This document shows positions 47,086 through 64,000 of a DNA stretch of 64,000 nt, one piece after another. Position numbers and translations under genes: made by a program. Under the pieces are notes generated by a model. The model did no database searches. It saw only the letters and a program-made list of their open reading frames with translations, and was not told the origin of the DNA. The stretch is taken from positions 744,001 to 808,000 of the forward strand of contig OY292280.1 in assembly GCA_958496175.1 (NCBI GenBank). The letters run 5' to 3'. Every line of letters starts with the position of its first letter. Position 1 is the first letter of the stretch. The stretch is from Sisyra terminalis. Its lineage: Eukaryota > Arthropoda > Insecta > Neuroptera > Sisyridae.

Positions 47086-47642
47086 ATGTAATTTCATACA
47101 TTTATTTTGGTATTAAATTAAACGTTAACAATTCCCTATTAAATTAGGAAATTATATTTGATTTGCTGTTTTTACAAAGTGTACGGTGATTAGTTTAATA
47201 CAAAAAAATATTAAGAAAAGAAAAATGACTACAAAATATTTTGTACATTAATAAATTGATTTAAAGTAATACTATTTGGCTAAATAGAGAGCTAAAATTT
47301 ACAAGTATTTGCAATTTTGACATATTTTTTTAATATATACATTTAAAAATCACAGAATTTAAGACATTTATATTATTAAGTGAAGTTTTGAATACTTTTC
47401 ATTAAAATATTCTAAGTGCCATGCGTTTGTGTAACCACGCCTTTTGCGCAGCCACTTGTCGCTTTAAAGTTGAATTATAAAACGCAGGTACTAAGAAGGT
47501 TCTTCGTTGTTGGAGAATGAGTTTAATATCACAAGTGTGTAGGAAAAAAGATCTATAATTATAGGTATTCGAAAAAAATACTTTAAGTAAATTAAGTAAA
47601 AAATTTAAGCTAAATGTCTTTCACGAAAATGCAGAATGTAAC

Positions 47643-53192
<5,550 letters not shown>

Positions 53193-56100
53193 TTTCCACA
53201 CAAATTTTCACAAACACAATTTGTCGAAATGTGTTCTTAGAACTTAGCTAAACTTTCTCCCAAATTCATGTTAGGATTCCTTAGGTATAGCTTTTTCGCT
53301 ATTGTTTACCCCACGACTGGAACGAGACGCTATTGACGGAAATATATACAGAAGTGGGCAGGAGCTTGAAATTGTGCTAGATAAGAAAGAGGCCAGTGAT
53401 AAATAAAATTGATAAACGATTCGCGGAAAAATCGCTTAAAATAAAATTAAAAATAGCATTAAATCGCCTCGGATAATCACGTCACTCAAAATGAAGTGGG
53501 TAATTGGGATTGTTATTAATCACACTTCTCTGTCGTACTACTTTTGTGTAGCAGGTGTGTAGTGAGAAAGCCGCGTGACGTATTTCGTAGATAATAAAAC
53601 ATGGCGTTTAATGTCAATAGAAACGAGAAGATGGTGAAGCGAGTTAACCTAATGTAAAAATTTAACCAACGTGCTGCCACCAATGGTTCAGTTCTTGGCT
53701 ATACTATTCTGAAAAATGAGTATAGGCAAAATTAATTGATTACAAGTTTAAAAAGCGACATACATATTAGGAACACAGAAGATATTCACTTATTTTTATT
53801 GAAAGTGTCATTATTTCGTAAATATTTCTTTGTATTGATTTTATCGATTTTTATTACAACAAACTTACCAATTTCAACAGTAACTTGTACCTGCAGTTGT
53901 ATTAATGAAAGATTTAATTACTTTTATGTGAATGGAATTATAGTTTAAAACAAAGATATATTTTAAATCGCATGACGTTATATAACTTTAATTAACAATA
54001 AAAACAACAAATTATAATTTCATTTAGAAAAATATATCAAAATCATTTTTTTCAAAAACAAGTTATTTTGATACAAATTCAAGAATAAAATTTTGCAAGT
54101 TGAAGCAAGTTGAATCATTAGGAGTTCATAAAATGGCGATAATGAAAGAAACAATAGTAATAATTTCAATTGTTTTTCCTTGTAGGAAAGGATGGCTTTA
54201 TAAATCAACAACATAAGTCTTATGCTTGATAAGGAGGTAAAATGTAAAAACAAAAAAACTTTTACTTAAACATACTTATTATCCGTTGCAATATACAGAT
54301 AACTGTTTCCGATATCATTTTCCATTTTATTTTTTCAGAGCGATTTAAGAACCAATGAAATGAATTCAAGAAAAAATATTTATGAAATCGAAAAAAACTT
54401 AATTGATTTTATAAAATGAAATTAATTTTATTACATAATATTTTTTAACTCAATTAACCAAATTCAGTGGATGAAAAAGCCGCAGTTGATACTAGGAGCG
54501 CAAAAGATATTGGCTTACATCTAAAGATTTATCATAGGAGTAAGTGTTTGTAAAATTTATTGATGCATTTTAATTGTAACAATTTATATAATAAATGCTA
54601 TGGACTTTTATGCAAACATATACATTTTTAAGAATGTTTAATTGATCAAATTAAAAGTAAATAAAAATCTAAAACTTTCAACATCAATATTTACCATATT
54701 TTCTTTATCGCTATGCTATATGAATCGATGAAAAATCCACAATTGATACAAGGAACACAGAAGAAAATGACTTTACTTAATAAAATGTCGTCAGAACTAT
54801 TGTTTCCAACCTGGCTTTAAATGGATTTTATCGGTTTTTCATTATTGCAAACTGACCAATTGTGGCATTCGATTTTATGTTTTATGGCAACGCTTGTATA
54901 AATGATTGACTTATTGTTAGTTTTTCTGATGTCATTATAACATTCTCTATTTAACTGGTAACAAAACTGAAACAATTTGGTAACACATCATGTGTACCTT
55001 CTTCGTGTTAAAATAAATGATGCAATTGCCGCCAAATGACAAATTTTTACGTACTGGGGGATATTCGCAACTTCGACTCCTGGCGAAACAAAAATATTGA
55101 ATTAGTTTTATCGCCTGCTGTAAAGTATGAAAACTGTTGCAGTTTTCTCTACTATAAACTTGTCTTATGATAAAAACCAGATTTATACGTTTAAGTTTTC
55201 AAGACCTAGCCCCTGTCAATAAAAAGCTTTTAGAGGCATTTTGAAATAATTACATTAAAAATGCCATTAATAACTTTAAACGACTTCTAATGGGGGTTTT
55301 GAAAATTTAAAATGCCTTCAAATGTCTTTTTTAAGAGGGTTTGTCTGAATCGAATTGAATGGTTAAAAATATGTGTTAGCAAAGGTGAAACTCTGCAGTA
55401 AAAGTTTTGGAGAGAAGTTTAGGGAGAAAACTAAATAAATATTTCTCAGGTTACAAAATTCAATTTTCTTTCGCGATCGAAATGATTGGAATTTTCCAAA
55501 AAAAATTGAAACCATAGCTGCTCCTTGGTACATCCGGAAAATGTGTCGATACACATAGTAACATTTTGACGTTTTTCCTCATTTTTTTCGATCTTTACAA
55601 TTCTAAGAAACGGTAATGCATCGTTGTCGTACAGACAAATATGTATTGCTCTTCTTTAAAGCAAATCGAAACCAACTATCGACTTAACAACCTTATACTT
55701 ATTGTTACTTAATAATTTAAGTAATTACTTTATTACTAATTACTTTATTATCCTGTATGAAAAAAGACACCCGAATTATCATTACAAAGATAGTTCTGTT
55801 TATCCCTTGATGTCAAGACTTGTGGATAGAGATATTCTTTTGATATTCACAATATTTATGCTGCACTCCCAGTGGCTTACATTTACAGATGATTTGTTTA
55901 AATTCTTCTCTACATAATTTATTTTTAAATATAGATCATATTATTCTGTCATTATATAGAAAAAATTAAGAAAATTTAACCTTATATAAACATTGCATCC
56001 ATACCCACAATTTCACAATAAATATTATTTATTTCACATTATAGTCCCTGAAGTTTACCTTATACTTCCACTATCCATATCCTTAATTTTATCCATTATT

Positions 56101-56946
56101 TATTTCAATTTCCATGTTATTGTTTTCTTTTCCATTCTTATTTATTGACAATTCTGTGTTTCATATTTTGAATTAAAACAACGCCGAAATTGCGTTTCGA
56201 ATTTTGTTAGAAGCTATAAGTTCTAGCTTCTGTCTCATAGGTGGCACGGCTAACTTAAGTTAGTTCAAATGGAAATACGTGCTAAAAGTTCACCCGTCAC
56301 TGCATAGAGAGCGTAACAAACTTATAAGTTCTGGTAAAAATATTTGCTATTTTGAAATTTCAATACGATGCAAATACTTTGGTTATTAACGGGTAAGTAT
56401 AATAATAAATATTATTTAAGAAAAGTTACATACAGATATCACTTAATTTACCCCTTTGTAAACATATATGTAAAGGAATTTGACAGTTACGTCATTGTGT
56501 TTCTTGGTTTTTAAGTTTTAAATGCTTCAGATGAAATTACCCGTTATTGTTATTATACGTATGAAAAGGTGTAAATCTATTTTGAAATTATCGATAAATC
56601 ACTTTGTTTCCTTTTACATTATTGGAATTTTCACACCAAAACTTAAGTAAATAAATACAATGAAAAGGAATAGCATTAGTCCATAAGTCAACATTACAAG
56701 AATTCCATTGTATTTACCAACATTGGTCTGATAGTGAAAATTTTTAATATCGATAATAAATGGGAAGGACATTAAAATGTTTCCATGTTTTTTGATAACT
56801 TTTCCAATTTTAACACGGACCAGCAATGGTTTGAATATTTTCGAGGTATTCTAATTATTTCGACCGAATTTTTTTTTTAATTTTCTGGAAATCTCATAAG
56901 AATTGTTTATATATAAGTTTCAACGACATATAAATGTATATGTTTG

Positions 56947-57022
56947 TAGCCGAGTGAGATAGTGCCCCGCTGCTAGAACTGGAGTCCCGTGTTCGAATCC
57001 CATTTGGCTCCATTTTTTTTTT
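56947..57022 (+). repeat. tRNA-like pol III unit (SINE head or tRNA relic)
   Basis: A box TAGCCGAGTGAG (56947-56958) and B box GTTCGAATCCC (56991-57001) are spaced as in a tRNA gene. A run of ten T (57013-57022), a good pol III terminator, follows. A 7-bp acceptor stem and a proper T stem cannot be drawn, so it is unlikely to be a functional tRNA. Confidence 0.5.
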
Positions 57023-57716
57023 ATAATTTATAATGATTGATTTTTATTCCATATTGCTTATAATATTATTAATTATCATTGATCTTTGCTTCCAGATTTT
57101 CCTTCGTCAAAATATTCTATCCAGACTTTCGGCGTTGGAATTGATAGATCGATCGATTGTTTGATGAGATATATTTTAATTTTTTTGTTTGTATTCATTT
57201 GTATTGTGACGTCACTTAATTTTGAGCGGATTTTTTTTTTCGAAAAATGGGGAAGAGAACTGCGAATTTTTGATTTTCGTGAGGCAATATTTCTGGAATG
57301 ACTTAAGTACATAGCGGGAAGCCTTAAAATCATATCTTTGAATTTAATTTTCATGTAAACTTTCGATCATAGACTTACAATAATTATTTTATCAATGCCC
57401 TTACGTGAGATATTATGTGAAAATTTTTTGACTCATATATGCGAGAAGCACGCATCAATCATCCTATATGATATTATATATTATTCCCATTTTTGAAAGT
57501 ATTTATTTTATACGTCATTTTATTATTTTTGGAAAAAATTTAAAGAAAGTTGTTTTAAAACATCAATACATTTAAAAGGAAGAGAGCAGCTGAATAACAT
57601 ACTGTCTTGCTTTATATGTTAACTTTAAATGTAATTATTATTATTTAATTAATTTTTTCATGTTTAGTTTTTAGTATTGATTTGTTAATTATTTATTGTT
57701 CATAATTTTAGTTTGC

Positions 57717-57749
57717 CTGAAGAAGCAGAAATAAAGTCTGCGAAACGTC
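57717..57749 (+). ncRNA. hammerhead ribozyme-like motif, separate copy
   Basis: Reads CTGAAGA, stem II GCAG, loop AAATAAAGT, stem II CTGC, then GAAACGTC. CUGANGA allows any base at the fifth position. Compared with 24856-24887 the stem II pairs differ (GCAG/CTGC against GGTC/GGCC) while core and loop stay the same. Stem I could involve AGTTTG before and CAACTT after. Confidence 0.6.
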
Positions 57750-58201
57750 TCAACTTTTATAATATGACATATTCATTTATAAAGTTCAAATCCCAAGATA
57801 AAAAAAAACTTATTAATTATTAAATCAATGGACGAGATTCAAAATGATAATTAAACTATTATATTCGAAAATCATTTCATGCTTCAACAAAACGGTAATC
57901 AATCAACCTATGTATTTTTCATTCTTTTAATTTCGTTCCTTCTCTAAGCCAAAAATCAAATAACCGCAATTATTTCAACTAATATCGCTATTAATAAGAA
58001 GTATTAATGAATCAGTTGGTTTCAAATCGTAAAATTTGATTTTAAGTAATTGGTTTCAATAAAAAGTTTTTCTTTATGTGCTTCTGATAATTTGCAACAT
58101 TTAATAAATTATACAGAATTATGCGAGTGCTGATTATTCTCTTTATAACACTCTAACACTCCCACGCCATTCGTATACCAGCATAACGGAAACTGGCAGT
58201 T

Positions 58202-59721
58202 ATGCAACTTTTGTTACAAGACGGTGAAAATGGAAAGCTGCAATTGGTTAGTTTTTAGTAATAAAAAAATCGATAAAACCAATGCAAAGAAATATTCTCG
58301 AAACCATGATTCTGACGATAAATCTTTCAGTGTAAGACTCTTCTGTGCTCCTAATATTCATGTTGTTTTTTTAGAATCATTTTTTTCTTTTTGGAGTAGA
58401 CTTGATACAAACTTGGGATAACTGGATTGAATCAGAGGTGGACTGATTCTATGGGAAATTCAGTGCAATCATTGAACATCCTCCTGGACATTAAAATTAT
58501 TATTTCCAACTAAGTATAATATACGAAATTTGAGAACACGAGTTTGACTTACACTTGATCGATTTTGCTCCCCTCTGTAAATATTTCATTTCCCTAAATT
58601 GAAAATCCTTCCATGTATTGGGTCGCATTGGAAAATATTGATCAAACAGTGTTTTATTTGATCAATACTTGTTAAAATATGGCACTGGTGGTTGATTTGG
58701 TTTCAGAAGATTCTTTTTATGTTAATTTATTACTGGGACTTTACAAACTATTGAGTATTGATGCATAATTTTTGGGTAGTTGATTTTGTTCTCTATTTAA
58801 CATGGTAGATATTTTTAAGGTAAGCACCCTCAAATCACCGATATCAAATTGAAAAGAATTGCTGCATGTGAAAAGGCTGTGGTATCCAATTGGGAACAGA
58901 AACATGGAGTGTCACTTCCAGATGATATGCGACGGTTTTACCTGTCCACAGACGGTTTGAGTTTAACATGGACTTACATTTATGCTGGTAATTGGTCATA
59001 AAACATTCACAACAATGGATCATAGTGTTTTGGGTTTGTGGGTTTTTAGATCGACATTTACAAATTGGAAAATTGGCAATTCGTCCGTTCAGTGAAATTG
59101 TTAACATTCCTAATACGACGAATTACGAGAAAGTGGCCAAGGGTCCTGATTTGGGCATTCATAGCAAGGTATTCCAAATTGATCAGGTTAAAACGTTACA
59201 AGTAAGGATTTAGATAAGTCGCAGCATGTGGCTTCAAGTAATTAGAGAATTGTGCAAGCTATTGTTTTCCAGGTACTTCTAATCTACGAAAGGGCTGATA
59301 AAGATGCTGCCATTTGGATTTTCGATGAAGAACTGGGATGGTTTTATGTCGCTGAAACTTTCACCAAATATTTTCGAATGATGCTGGTTCATCAAGGATT
59401 ACCTTACTGGCAGATGTGCATCATTGCAAAACCCTTAAGTGCCCAAATTGAAGTAAGTATCTAAGTAAATCTGAAAATTGCCTATTTACGAATAAAGAAC
59501 GGATACTTTTTATCCCAAGAGTAGCCATAATTTCACATTGAATTTATTTTCAGGAACTGTACATGTTGATAGCACCACACTTGTTGCAAACACCAAAAGC
59601 GAAACCAAATTTGAATTATGATTGCGACTATGTTCCGGATTTGCACCATAATCACATAGATCCGATGATCTTTTCCACGAATCTGGAATCACAGTCGATC
59701 AACAGATGGTATCGCCACTGA
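58202..59721 (+). CDS. TPGS2-like (tubulin polyglutamylase complex subunit 2), SMI1/KNR4-type
   Basis: Exons: a tentative first exon 58202-58246, then 58825-58987, 59050-59201, 59273-59452, 59554-59721; about 235 residues, phase kept. Conserved stretches: VSNWEQKHGVSLPDDMRRFY and LSTDGLSLTW, then LQIGKLAIRPFSEI, then AIWIFDEELGWFYVAETFTK and LVHQGLPYWQ. These match the SMI1/KNR4 fold region of TPGS2, a subunit of the TTLL1 polyglutamylase complex that adds glutamate chains to axonemal and neuronal tubulin. The protein is shorter than human TPGS2 (about 300), mainly at the C-terminus. The first exon (MQLLLQDGENGKLQL) is weak because the next acceptor is a GTAAG|CAC site with little pyrimidine tract; an unseen exon may lie between. 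Stop at 59719-59721. Confidence 0.82.
58247..58824 (+). other. first intron of the TPGS2-like gene (tentative)
   Basis: AT-rich sequence with no repeat recognised. An open frame at 58224-58421 overlaps the tentative first exon in another frame and has no family resemblance. Confidence 0.35.
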
Positions 59722-61219
59722 AATGTAATTTCCAAACAATTTCCCTCTGATTTTTTCTGTGTCAATTTAATTGTTATGTTAATAATGTGGCATTTCATTC
59801 ATAGTGAATATGTGATTAGGACAAATTTGCATAATTTATATGGTACGCTCGGTTGCTTACGAATAATCAACTTCGACACTGATTTGTTCAACCACGAAGA
59901 CTTCAATTACGCAGAAATCCCTAGTTTCATTTCCATTTTGTCAAAAAATCGAATTAAGATGAATTAAAGTTTTGCAACAAATTTCATTTGTATTTTTATT
60001 TTTCCACCAAACAATATTTTCCTACAAAACTCTTTAGCCCGACTTACACCATTAAAAACGATATTTAATTTCTCAAATCGAATTGTCCATTTTTGTTGGT
60101 GTCAAAAAGGCTCTGACTAAACTAATTTTACCTGTGATTGTCATAAAAATCCCAATGAGAATTCAGAAATGGCAGCAGAATAAATTTCCGTCTAGACCCA
60201 TTATTTTATTATGTCAGTCTAGACGTGAAGGAATTATGCATAATTCAACTTATCCTACGAATGAAAAAATCATTACAAATATAAAGAGACCTTAATAAAC
60301 TAACGTTAATACTCATTTGTTTAAAATAGTATAGCATCTAATTTTGGTACTAAATTAAGCGTGGTGAAACTGAGAAACTGGTGAAAATTTCCATGGTGCA
60401 ATGAAAACTCAAATCTGGAACGGTTTATTAATCGATTTTGTATAGTTCTCCCATATTTTTGCACTGTCGGAAACTTCTTGAAGTATTCTATAACCAATTT
60501 TGCATAAAGTTCCATTCCAACTTCAACAAAATACCACTGTCGTAAACAGAATAAGTAGATTGTATCATTCTAGAAAGCTATGATTTTCATGGAAGTTCTT
60601 CCATGTCTTCAATACCACTTTATACGCAAAAAAATCATTAAATTAATTAAAATTTCTAGTTTATTTTTTGTGTTATTGATTTTTCATGTTACAGCAATAA
60701 GCAGTTATGTAGAGCAGAAAGTTTTTCCGTTATTCCCCAAAAAAATTAAAATAATCATAAGTTATAATGAAGATTAATATTACGTTACATACCGGTTTTT
60801 TTTTTAAAATTTTCTTTGCTTCTGTTACAACAATGTCTCAATTTTGATTTCAGTCTTTTTTTCCTACGTACAAAAATCCCCATTTGATATACGTTACGTA
60901 CGATCAAAAAACGTTATGTAAAGTCGTCACTATATGACGTCATTGTCATTGTTCTAATATGTGATCCTCAAATGCTAGCTTTTGGGGTCTTTGTATGTTA
61001 CAAGGATTCGAAGCATTGTTGAGGAACAAACAAGTGATAGTAAAGAAAAAACAAATAAAACAGAAAAAAATTGTTGACTTATCGGGATTTGGTGTTGGGA
61101 TTGATTTAGGGTTTTTGATTGTTGGGTATTGGGGGGATTAATGGATTGGGGAGGTGAATTAAAGCGATGACTTGATAAAGAATAGGAAATGTTGTTGAAA
61201 ATATTATTGGCATTTGATT

Positions 61220-61420
61220 GGATTTGGGTGGAAAGTATGGAGAAGGTAGTTGTGGGACGGTGGTACGGTGGTTTGTTGAACGTGGGCTCCGGGGCCTCAT
61301 AGGCCGTTCACCTGTTTACTGGTCTCTCTCCAATGGTAATCAGTTCATGTTTGTTCGTCACTTTCGTCTGGTCTATCAGAGAACTCTGTTCCATTCAGTC
61401 TCAACTCGTAAACAGACAAA
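61220..61420 (+). promoter_or_regulatory. possible promoter of the downstream gene
   Basis: GC-richer block (GGGCTCCGGGGCCTCATAGG) followed by a TCAGTC initiator-like sequence at 61395-61400. The gene whose coding starts at 63898 needs an upstream first exon, and this is the only promoter-like composition between it and the TPGS2-like gene. Confidence 0.25.
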
Positions 61421-62220
61421 ATCGCAACGAAACAAAACACTGTGTTTTGTTATTGATTGGAAATCAATCGATTTATCGACATATTGCCAACTGGCACGTT
61501 ATAGTGATCAATGTGCGACAAAATTCATCTGAAACTTGTTCAAATGGAAATTAAGGCCATTGGAAAGGATCCACGTGAAAAAATTGTTCGTCATTAAAAG
61601 TATCAATAAAATAAATCGAGTCCGTGTGGTTTTTTTAGTAAGTGGGTGTTCTGCCAAGGATGAACGAGAACAGCCAAACGGCTATCGGAACTTGGAAATA
61701 GGTGAGACAGTGATAGTGAATGCAACGGGAAAAAGTCCACTAATTACGCTTTATGCTGGTACCAACAAATTAAATGCAACTCGAAATCAATCTCCATCAT
61801 AATCAATAGTCAATAGCGCAACTCTACCCACAGCAAATTTACAACTACTTATTTCACGGCCCACATTTACCTATTCACCATTTCCACATTTTCCCCATTA
61901 AAAAACACTTTTCCAATACAATTCAAACTATTCACATGTTTGTTCCAATTCAATTGTTTCACATACTTATTGACCAAATCACTCGGTAAGCGATCGATTT
62001 TCATTTGTTTTTCACAAAAATCAAAAGTTCATACCTAACTTCTTTCCCAAAAATTTAATTATGCACTTGAATTCTAAACAAATTAAATCATTATACCCAA
62101 TATCCACCCCGAAAAACAGCCATTTTCCAACTCCGTTCGAGTAACTCTAAATAGTTTTTCCCTCATCCACAAGATAGCTATGATTTAATTTAAAAAAAAA
62201 TCTTATTATTTTTTTAATGA

Positions 62221-62312
62221 TTATTTTCCGTTGCTTTAAAACAACTAAGGTCTTTATCAACTCTAGAACTAATAAAAATCTGTAAACTGGGAAATATTGA
62301 AAATTTGCCCGT
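62221..62312 (-). mobile_element. SINE family S fragment
   Basis: On the minus strand it reads GGGCAAATTTTCAATATTTC, then TTTTATTAGTTCTAGAGTTG, AAAGACCTTAGTTGTTTTAA and CAACGGAAAATAA, matching the body of the SINE at 22316-22490. The head with A and B boxes is missing. Confidence 0.55.
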
Positions 62313-62331
62313 TAACAGATGGGGCATGAAA

Positions 62332-63080
62332 TTCTGAAATTTGTTCATATTCGGCATAATTATACTTCTAGTAAGTATGAATGTGTACACAAAATTTTTT
62401 TTTCGAATGATCATTATTTGTCAAGTTATAAGCTTCTAAAGATTTGTCATTATTAAAAACCGGAAATAAACTTTTCAAATTAGAATTACCGATATAACAC
62501 TAAAACACTGCATAAGTACTACTTTAATTTGAATAATAATTACCCCACAACATTGTTAGAGCATTAAATACGCTTAAGTAGGATAGTAAATATAAATATT
62601 GCAGCGTTTTTGGTGTTATATCACGTAAACCAGTTGACCTAAAGAAGCTAGGGTACGACACTTATGTACTTAAATTCATCTATCTCCTAAACTACTGCAG
62701 GTCCTATTATGAAACTGTTGGTGTATTATAAATATACTTTAGGCTATATTTTGAAATAAAAAAAAACAAAAAACAAAATGGTCGAAGTTAGTAAAATTCT
62801 AATTTGAAAAGTTTACTTTCGGTTTTGTATATTAAAAAAAATATCTAGTTTTATTTTGTATTTAGAAAGAGCAGTATATGTTCTATTTAAATCGCCATGT
62901 TTAATATTTTTTAAAAAAAAATTTAATTCGATTTTTTTTTCAAAAAATACGAATTTCAATAATGGCAAATCTTTCGAAGCTTATAACTTGACAATTAATG
63001 ATCATTCGAAAAAAATATTTTGTGTACACATTCATACTTACTAGAAGTATAATTAGGCCGAATATGAACAAATTTCAGAA
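62332..63080. mobile_element. 749-bp fold-back element
   Basis: Arms of about 165 bp or more are reverse complements: TTCTGAAATTTGTTCATATT at the left, AATATGAACAAATTTCAGAA at the right, continuing through GTATGAATGTGTACAC, CGAATGATCATT and TCAAGTTATAAGCTTC. The interior (about 62500-62790) contains a second palindrome (62489-62625; ATATAACACTAAAA against TTTTTGGTGTTATAT). No coding capacity. Confidence 0.75.
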
Positions 63081-63869
63081 CATCACTGTTTTTTTTTTTT
63101 TGTTGTCCACTTCATATCCATATTAATACACAATATTGATATCGCTAAAAGGGACATAAGATACTAATTTAATATATTAATTGAAAACTTGTAACTTTCT
63201 GGGTAATATTCACAGCCCATCACTGACAAATGGCAAAAATTGGAAAAAACTGTGAAATGTCCCATATATTTGCCAATAAAAAATAAAATATGTTTCATTT
63301 TTATATTTTTATACATTACTGAACTTGAGATGACTGTTTTTAAGATGACCTACTAATATATAAAATACACTTTTAATTTTTCTTTCTATTTTGAATATTA
63401 TGTTCATTTTAAGATGTCCGTACTTTCATTTACAATAAGGTGTTCATTTTTAGAACTAACTAGACCTAATTAAAAACAATGCTATGACAAAACAGAACAC
63501 ACCAGAAAAAAAGTGCTATTTTTTTTCTTTAACTGGTGAAAAAATCCAGCAAGTATTTTTAAAGGACATTTAGTAGGAATCTTTTCTAAAAGATGTATCT
63601 GTGATTTGGAAAAAAAGTAGATATGAAAAGGGAAAATAGAGTTGAAAAGATTTTGTAATGACTTGAGGGATATAAAATGATTATTTTTGTTAATTAAAAA
63701 AAATTGATAACGATCAGTTATGAAGTTATGCATTTGAAAAGAAAAAAAAATATGAGAAAATGAGCAGGAAGGTCTTATTTTGCACGCTTTCTGATTATTC
63801 AGAACGATTCACTTGAACGTCATTGATTTTTGCTGTGATCCAATTGAACGGTGCTATGTTTGGTTTCAG

Positions 63870-64000
63870 TTGTAATTAAGAGGCTCCCATTGTCACGATG
63901 CGGTTGTTCAAGAGAAATTTATCCGATTCTAGTCCAAGATTAGTTAGTTTATCGCCAATTATCGATATTGTCAATGAACGCGATATTGATGTACGGTCTG
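63870..64000 (+). CDS. first coding exon of an unrecognised gene (partial)
   Basis: A TTTCAG acceptor at 63864-63869 is followed by 28 nt, a TAA stop in frame (63877-63879) and then an ATG at 63898, so this ATG is the likely start. The visible 34 residues begin MRLFKRNLSDSSPRLVSLSP and continue IIDIVNERDIDVRS before the window ends. I do not recognise the family. The N-terminus is basic then Ser-rich, with no hydrophobic signal segment. Confidence 0.5.

Larger units (their letters stand above)
45145..47642. other. convergent intergenic region between cv-c and the KDM7-like gene
   Basis: Tail-to-tail interval of 2.5 kb that must contain both 3' UTRs. It is strongly AT-rich, with a SINE remnant (46345-46510) and a full family B MITE (46577-46781). 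No coding region is supported. Confidence 0.65.
53193..58201. other. divergent intergenic region between the KDM7-like gene and the TPGS2-like gene
   Basis: Five kb. The first few hundred bases probably hold the KDM7-like promoter (less AT-rich to about 53600). Three diverged related segments sit at about 53736-53900, 54470-54560 and 54725-54880 (GAACACAGAAGA-type core with nearby TTTTATCGNTTTTTATTA). A tRNA-like unit lies at 56947-57022 and a hammerhead-like motif at 57717-57749. Short open frames have no protein features. Confidence 0.55.
59722..63869. other. intergenic or 5' region of the downstream gene
   Basis: Holds the 3' UTR of the TPGS2-like gene (AATAAA at 60294-60299), a GC-richer patch at about 61220-61420 that could be a promoter and 5' UTR exon for the gene starting at 63870, a SINE remnant (62221-62312) and a large fold-back element (62332-63080). 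Open frames at 61218-61802 overlap the GC-rich patch and are not convincing. Confidence 0.5.

Noticed and set aside
56947..57013. Functional tRNA gene
   Set aside because: A and B boxes are present, but the acceptor and T stems do not pair.
59776..59967. Open frame of 63 codons just after the TPGS2-like stop
   Set aside because: Most likely 3' UTR. No similarity to TPGS2 tails and no splice sites linking it.
61106..61802. Several open frames near the GC-richer patch
   Set aside because: They overlap in different frames, contain no known domain and do not join by splice sites to the exon at 63870.

Overview
The window is AT-rich nuclear DNA from an insect. Exons are short, splice sites are canonical GT/AG, introns range from about 50 bp to 17.7 kb, and most non-coding space is filled with decayed transposable elements. 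The gene content is arthropod: a cap-n-collar/Nrf factor, a crossveinless-c/DLC-type RhoGAP, a KDM7-type histone demethylase and a TPGS2-like gene. I believe Drosophila lacks a KDM7 orthologue, so the source is probably another insect order. A beetle is a guess I cannot prove from the sequence.

Layout. (1) 2626-33.2 kb, minus strand: cnc/CncC, 15 coding exons, about 1047 residues. It joins an NRF1-like hydrophobic N-terminus to an NRF2-like Keap1-binding region (DLG and ETGE motifs) and a C-terminal CNC-bZIP domain. Two large introns (24112-31926 and 5972-23721) hold most of the repeats. (2) 33.3-40.4 kb: divergent intergenic space with a decayed jockey-type retrotransposon, a mariner copy interrupted by a hAT-type MITE with an 8-bp target duplication, and a G-run cluster. 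(3) 40377-45144, plus strand: the 3' half or a short isoform of cv-c (RhoGAP plus START, 642 residues from the visible ATG). (4) 47643-53192, minus strand: a complete KDM7/PHF8-like gene (12 exons, 827 residues, PHD plus JmjC with iron ligands intact), tail-to-tail with cv-c. (5) About 58.2-59.7 kb, plus strand: a TPGS2-like SMI1/KNR4-type gene. (6) From 63870, plus strand: the first visible coding exon of an unrecognised gene that runs off the window.

The genes do not form an operon. cnc (oxidative and xenobiotic stress transcription), cv-c (Rho control at junctions and actin), KDM7 (histone demethylation) and TPGS2 (tubulin polyglutamylation) are independent transcription units. I joined all exons by hand from conserved protein segments and splice-site phase. 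The cnc, cv-c and KDM7 chains keep frame from end to end.

The most interesting non-coding signals are hammerhead-ribozyme-like motifs. One pair sits head-to-head in a fold-back element in the first large cnc intron (24780-24887). A third lies at 57717-57749. They share core and loop, but their stem II sequences differ by compensating changes, as expected for Penelope-like or retrozyme-type elements. Other notable structures are a family of near-palindromic MITEs confined to the cnc introns on both sides of the Keap1-binding exons, a 749-bp fold-back element at 62332-63080, and several tRNA-derived SINE copies.
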